DNA from: Diploptera punctata
Lineage: Eukaryota; Arthropoda; Insecta; Blattodea; Blaberidae
Reading direction: 5' to 3'
DNA: 64,000 nucleotides
NCBI GenBank assembly: GCA_030220185.1
Contig: JASPKZ010001264.1
Span: forward strand, 61,694-125,693
The notes below the pieces were generated by a model. That model was not told the DNA's origin, did not search any database, and was given only the letters and a program-made list of their open reading frames with translations. Of this stretch, positions 60,498-64,000 are shown piece by piece. The number at the start of each line of letters is the position of its first letter. The first letter of the stretch is position 1. A program made the position numbers and the translations under genes.

Positions 60498-61015
60498 CCA
60501 TAGAGAACCGAAGATCACTACACTAATTAAAATAATATGTAATCTCGTACGTAGAAAACGAGATCTCGTGCTTTATGCATTCAATTGTTCATGGAGTGTT
60601 GCCAACAGCTTTTAGATTGAATCAGCTAGAAAACAAAAAAATAAGATAATGAGCAAAAGAGGATGAAACTTCTTAATATTTTGAAGGTAAATTAATTTAT
60701 TGCACTGAAAAATTCAATAACTGAAACTCCGATTCTACCATTATTTTATGTTCTTATTAAAGAAACCGAGACCCTAGTTATACTTAGTAAAATTTTAATT
60801 CATTGCTGAAAACAAAACACCGCAGATTACGTACTGAACTTCATACAGCTTTAGCAGCTATGCAAGTTATGATACCAGTGCCTACTCTACTCTTATGCAC
60901 ACTTGTGCGCGTCTCCTACTATTATTATATAGCAAGTTACTATCAGCCGTTACGTTGGCAATCAAGTGCATTCCCAACATAATACAAAAAAAAAATCCAT
61001 AGCGTAAGAGACCGT
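60498..61015. other. no recognised features
   Basis: AT-rich sequence outside POLR3A. No frame or repeat recognised. Confidence 0.45.
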
Positions 61016-61019
61016 AAGA

Positions 61020-61320
61020 GACCTACCAACCGGCTTCACATTCACTTGTCATTTAAAGATGTGGACGATTATCTAGGCAGTATAAGAGTGACATGTGGTC
61101 AGCATGTCCGGTTCTCAAGCCGTTACAGTCGGGTTTCTTAATTTGGAGCTGCTACTTATTATAGCTACCCAAATTCTTCACAATGCTTGAGGGTATCAAT
61201 CCCATACTGGCCGAAGTTCCACGAGAAAATTTCTTTCTCCATATGGACTTGAACCAATGCAAGGTGCTATAGCTCTGCACGAAGGCATCATTCCTTAAAC
61301 CACTTGGCTACGGAATGAAA
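61020..61320 (-). repeat. tRNA-headed SINE family S1, copy 3
   Basis: GTGACATGTGGTCAGCATGTC, TTTGGAGCTGCTACTTATTATAGC, GAGGGTATCAATCCCATACTGG match copies at 2140 and 45155. The head at the right is degraded. Confidence 0.55.
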
Positions 61321-62025
61321 CTTTCCCAATATACGTATAGTAGGACATAAGAAGACTTTGGAATTTTAGGCATAAAAATCCAGGATTTGTTGAAATTAGT
61401 TCACTGTAATGGTATCCAGGTAATGCTCCTCTTTTGAACCCTGTTGAGGCAAGTTTTGTGGGCGAAGGCTTTTTTCCCCATCTGCAAGACAAAAAACTTC
61501 CAAGGCCCAAATGGTCCCTGAACATTAATGAGGCAGTCAGAGGACAAGGGGTACAAGTGACACTTTTAAGAGTTAAGTGAGGAAATAGCTATCTAATATG
61601 ACAAACTGTTCGGTGTGGTGCCCAAGAGGTATAGTGGAGTCTTATAAGATTACTCAGAAAAACAGCTCTTTTAGTTGGAGGACAAGGGCTACGTCTATAG
61701 TTGTACTCCTTGGCTTCCAACAGCTAGATGGACTCAAGTTTAGAACGTTATATTTTTTAATCTATCCAACAAATTTTACATGAAGATTATTATTGTATTA
61801 TTGTTTAATATAGTGCTGGTGATTCTTCAAGATTTATCGATTTATCAAATATTTTTGAGATAATTGGAAATTATTAACAATCAAAAGATATAATTTAAAT
61901 CTATAGGATTTGCAATCTAATAATGTTTATAATAAAGGTATGTTTTTTTTAAAAATATGAAGATTAATCATTGGTGTTGTTTTAGTTTTCTTGACTGATT
62001 CCAGATGACTTGAAGATGGCATTAC
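61321..62025. other. no firm features
   Basis: Some non-AT patches (61430-61520) that might be an old SINE (CTCTTTTGAACCCTG is weakly B-box-like on the minus strand). Otherwise unremarkable. Confidence 0.35.
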
Positions 62026-62029
62026 AGGA

Positions 62030-62360
62030 CCTACAAAAGAAGATGCCCAGTATTGCACGTTGGCAGAAAGAGGATTAGTAAACCAGAAAATTGGGTAGAA
62101 AATAAAGCAAAAAGAGGAAGGAATGAAGGCAAACATTCATGTGGAGAGGCGGGTAAGAGAATAATGTCAGGAACCTTAGGGCCCAACGGTCCCCGAAAAT
62201 CATCCGGCCATTATCATCCTTATAATTATCACCATCATTCTTCACTGGCGTGAAAAGAAACGGGAAGCTACCACACCTACAGTTCCCTAGTAAATCTGCA
62301 AAGCAGCATGAAAATACTATTATTGCAGAGAAAGACTTGCCATCGGGCAGAATTACTATG
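62030..62360 (+). repeat. SINE family S2, copy 2 (headless)
   Basis: GGCCCAACGGTCCCCGAAAATC, GGGAAGCTACCACACC, GTTCCCTAGTAAATCTGCAAAGCA, GAGAAAGACTTGCC, as at 2965-3130. Confidence 0.6.
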
Positions 62361-62415
62361 AAATGGAATATATGGAAATAAATAGATTAAAGGAAACAGC
62401 TCATATAGGCCTATA

Positions 62416-63721
62416 TACAGGGTGGACCGCTCGAATGGACCTAATTTCAATTGCTTGTTACTGGCAAACGGTTGAAGATAGAAACTTAAAACAACGTTCA
62501 TAGTACAGAAAAACTCACCAAGTTTCGAATCCTGTCGGTAGATGGCACAAAGATACGTTTCTCGTTCTTAGATTTAATTGTTTGTGAAAATGGCGACTCC
62601 GTAGATGAAAGCGCAAGCTGTTTTGTGGTATGCGGAGTTTAAATCAATCATTAGAGTTCAAAGGAGTTCCGGCGTGTGTTTAACCGTGATGCTCCAACTG
62701 CTAGAAGCATAAAGAAGTGGCGTGATACATTATTAGCTACAGGATCTGTGTTGAAGAAGCATGGTGGTGGTCGCAGAGCATCCGATGAAATGGTAGCAAA
62801 TGTTCAAGCCGCATTTGAGCGAAGCCCCCGGAAGTCATTAAGAAGAGCTTCGCGGGAACTTCAAATACCAAAATCGACATTACAACGGATTGTCCACAAA
62901 CGCCTCAAACTGCACGCATATAAAGTGCAGTTAGTGCAACGTCTGGAGCCGAATGACATGCCGAAACGAGTGGAATTCGCCAATACGATGCTGGACCGTC
63001 TCGGCGCTGATCCTGACTTCATGACCAAGATTTTCTTCTCGGACGAAGCCACTTTCCACAGGCAAGGTAAACCGGCATAATGTGCGGATCTGGGGATCGG
63101 AGAATCCTCACGCTATTCAAGAGCATGTTCGTGATAGTCCGAAGATGAATGTTTGGTGCAGTTTGTCACATAATAAGGTCATTGGACCGTTTTTCTTCGC
63201 CGAGAAAACTGTTCGTGGTACCACATATCTTGACATGCTGGAGCAGTTCTTCTTCCACAAATTGAACAACTGCAGCCTAACATCGTTTTCCAGCAAGATG
63301 GTGCTCCTCCCCACTGGTCCAATGAAGTTCGTACGACTTTGGACAACATTTTCCCTGGCCGTTGGATTGGTAGGGGAGGACCAATCGCGTGGCCCCGAGA
63401 TCTCCCGATTTAACACCACTGGATTTCTTTCTCTGGGGCTATGTCAAAGATAAAGTTTACACCACCCCAGTCAAAGACCTTCGTGATCTTCGTGAGCGCA
63501 TCATAGAGGCTATTGAGAACATTCCAGAAGACATACTCCAACGTACTTGGCAAGAAATTGTTCATCGCTTTGATATCGTCACAGTGACTGCTGGGGCTCA
63601 TATAGAGATGTGGTGATCTGGATATCAAAACTTGGTGGTTTTTCTGTTGTTTTAAGTTTCTATCTTCAACCGTTTGCCACAAGCAATTGAAATTAGGTCC
63701 ATTCGAGCGGTCCACCCTGTA
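62416..63721 (+). mobile_element. mariner-type DNA transposon with 78-bp terminal repeats (DD41D)
   Basis: TACAGGGTGGACCGCTCG...AAACTTAAAACAAC at 62416-62495 and its mirror at 63645-63721, differing mainly by a TTAC insertion. TA on both sides (62414-62415, 63722-63723). One broken transposase inside. The terminal repeats are nearly identical, so the insertion looks young despite the broken gene. Confidence 0.92.
62590..63616 (+). pseudogene. mariner-type transposase, four or more frameshifts
   Basis: ATG 62590, stop after four codons, then AQAVLWYAEFKSI, HTH RDAPTARSIKKWRDTLL and LRRASRELQIPKSTLQRIVH (to 62900), FSDEATFHRQG (first Asp, 63040), then VRIWGSENPHA, KMNVWCSLSHNKVIGPFFF, VFQQDGAPPHW (second Asp), SPDLTPLDFFLWGYVKD (third Asp) and HIEMW end. 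By count 41 residues lie between the second and third Asp after allowing for one lost base, the DD41D class. Breaks near 62660, 63065, 63255 and 63395. Confidence 0.85.
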
Positions 63722-63727
63722 TATATA

Positions 63728-63811
63728 TGGTATGATAAGAAAAATAAATGCCTGGATGGGATTCGAACCCGGATCTGCCCGTCCAGGCATTTATTTTTCT
63801 TATCATACCAT
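63728..63811. repeat. 84-bp hairpin with B-box-like loop
   Basis: TGGTATGATAAGAAAAATAA and ATGCCTGGA on the left are mirrored exactly on the right (29-bp arms). The loop TGGGATTCGAACCCGG is a tRNA T-arm-like sequence. Reminiscent of the S3 inverted heads. It abuts the TA of the DD41D element. Confidence 0.75.
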
Positions 63812-63848
63812 ATTAAGCTTGCATTGCTCAATGTTAAATATTTAATTA

Positions 63849-63849
63849 T

Positions 63850-63899
<50 letters not shown>
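63849..63899. repeat. (TA)n microsatellite
   Basis: About 25 AT dinucleotides in a row. Confidence 0.95.
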
Positions 63900-63901
<2 letters not shown>

Positions 63902-64000
63902 GAATAACGATTGTAACGTCTCATTGCTTTGTTTACAAAACACATGGCATAATACAATTATTTATTTCCATTACTAATACGAAATGCGTCCGATTAATTT

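Overview
This window is eukaryotic, AT-rich and dominated by mobile elements. The only host gene I can recognise is a 13-exon stretch of POLR3A (largest subunit of RNA polymerase III). It lies on the minus strand from 51549 down to 2502 and continues past the left edge of the window. Together with Tc1/mariner-type transposons, RTE-like and RNase-H-bearing non-LTR elements, Penelope-like elements and many tRNA-headed SINEs, this suggests an arthropod, most likely an insect with a large genome. Species cannot be assigned from the sequence alone.

Layout (plus-strand coordinates; POLR3A reads right to left). Exons lie at 51414-51549, 49238-49386, 47771-48016, 44803-45043, 39889-40066, 39588-39725, 37873-38070, 31012-31136, 25478-25589, 22444-22641, 21170-21305, 5007-5256 and 2502-2701. 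All have GT/AG borders. All phases agree except around exon 47771-48016, which is two bases short and frameshifted. The first coding exon (about 15 residues) was not found. The introns are packed with repeats. The largest intron (5257-21169) holds an RTE-like endonuclease gene split by one 14,069-bp LTR element (5878-19946). That element has near-identical LTRs, a matching 5-bp TCTCC target duplication, a polypurine tract and a TGG-type primer site, but no gag-pol. It is best called a LARD-type non-autonomous LTR retrotransposon. Inside it are a 31-copy 66-bp minisatellite, an RTE fragment and a 1.6-kb Penelope palindrome.

The most distinctive content is a swarm of Penelope-like element (PLE) copies and short PLE-derived fold-back units. 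Many carry recognisable type I hammerhead ribozymes with a minimal stem III, often as inverted pairs. They share a 3'-end signature in which TATGAGGT can pair with ACCTCATA. Several inserted with 11-15 bp target duplications. A few copies appear to have swapped the hammerhead C3-G8 pair for U3-A8.

Right of POLR3A (51.6-64 kb) lie more elements: a DD34E Tc1 transposase fused to an RTE reverse transcriptase that is itself split by a TTAA-type MITE; a coding-free hAT-like element of about 3 kb; several SINEs; and a DD41D mariner-type element with long terminal inverted repeats at 62416-63721. Almost every transposon coding region is broken by frameshifts, so none looks autonomous here. The one intact small frame is a PLE endonuclease at 41853-42356.
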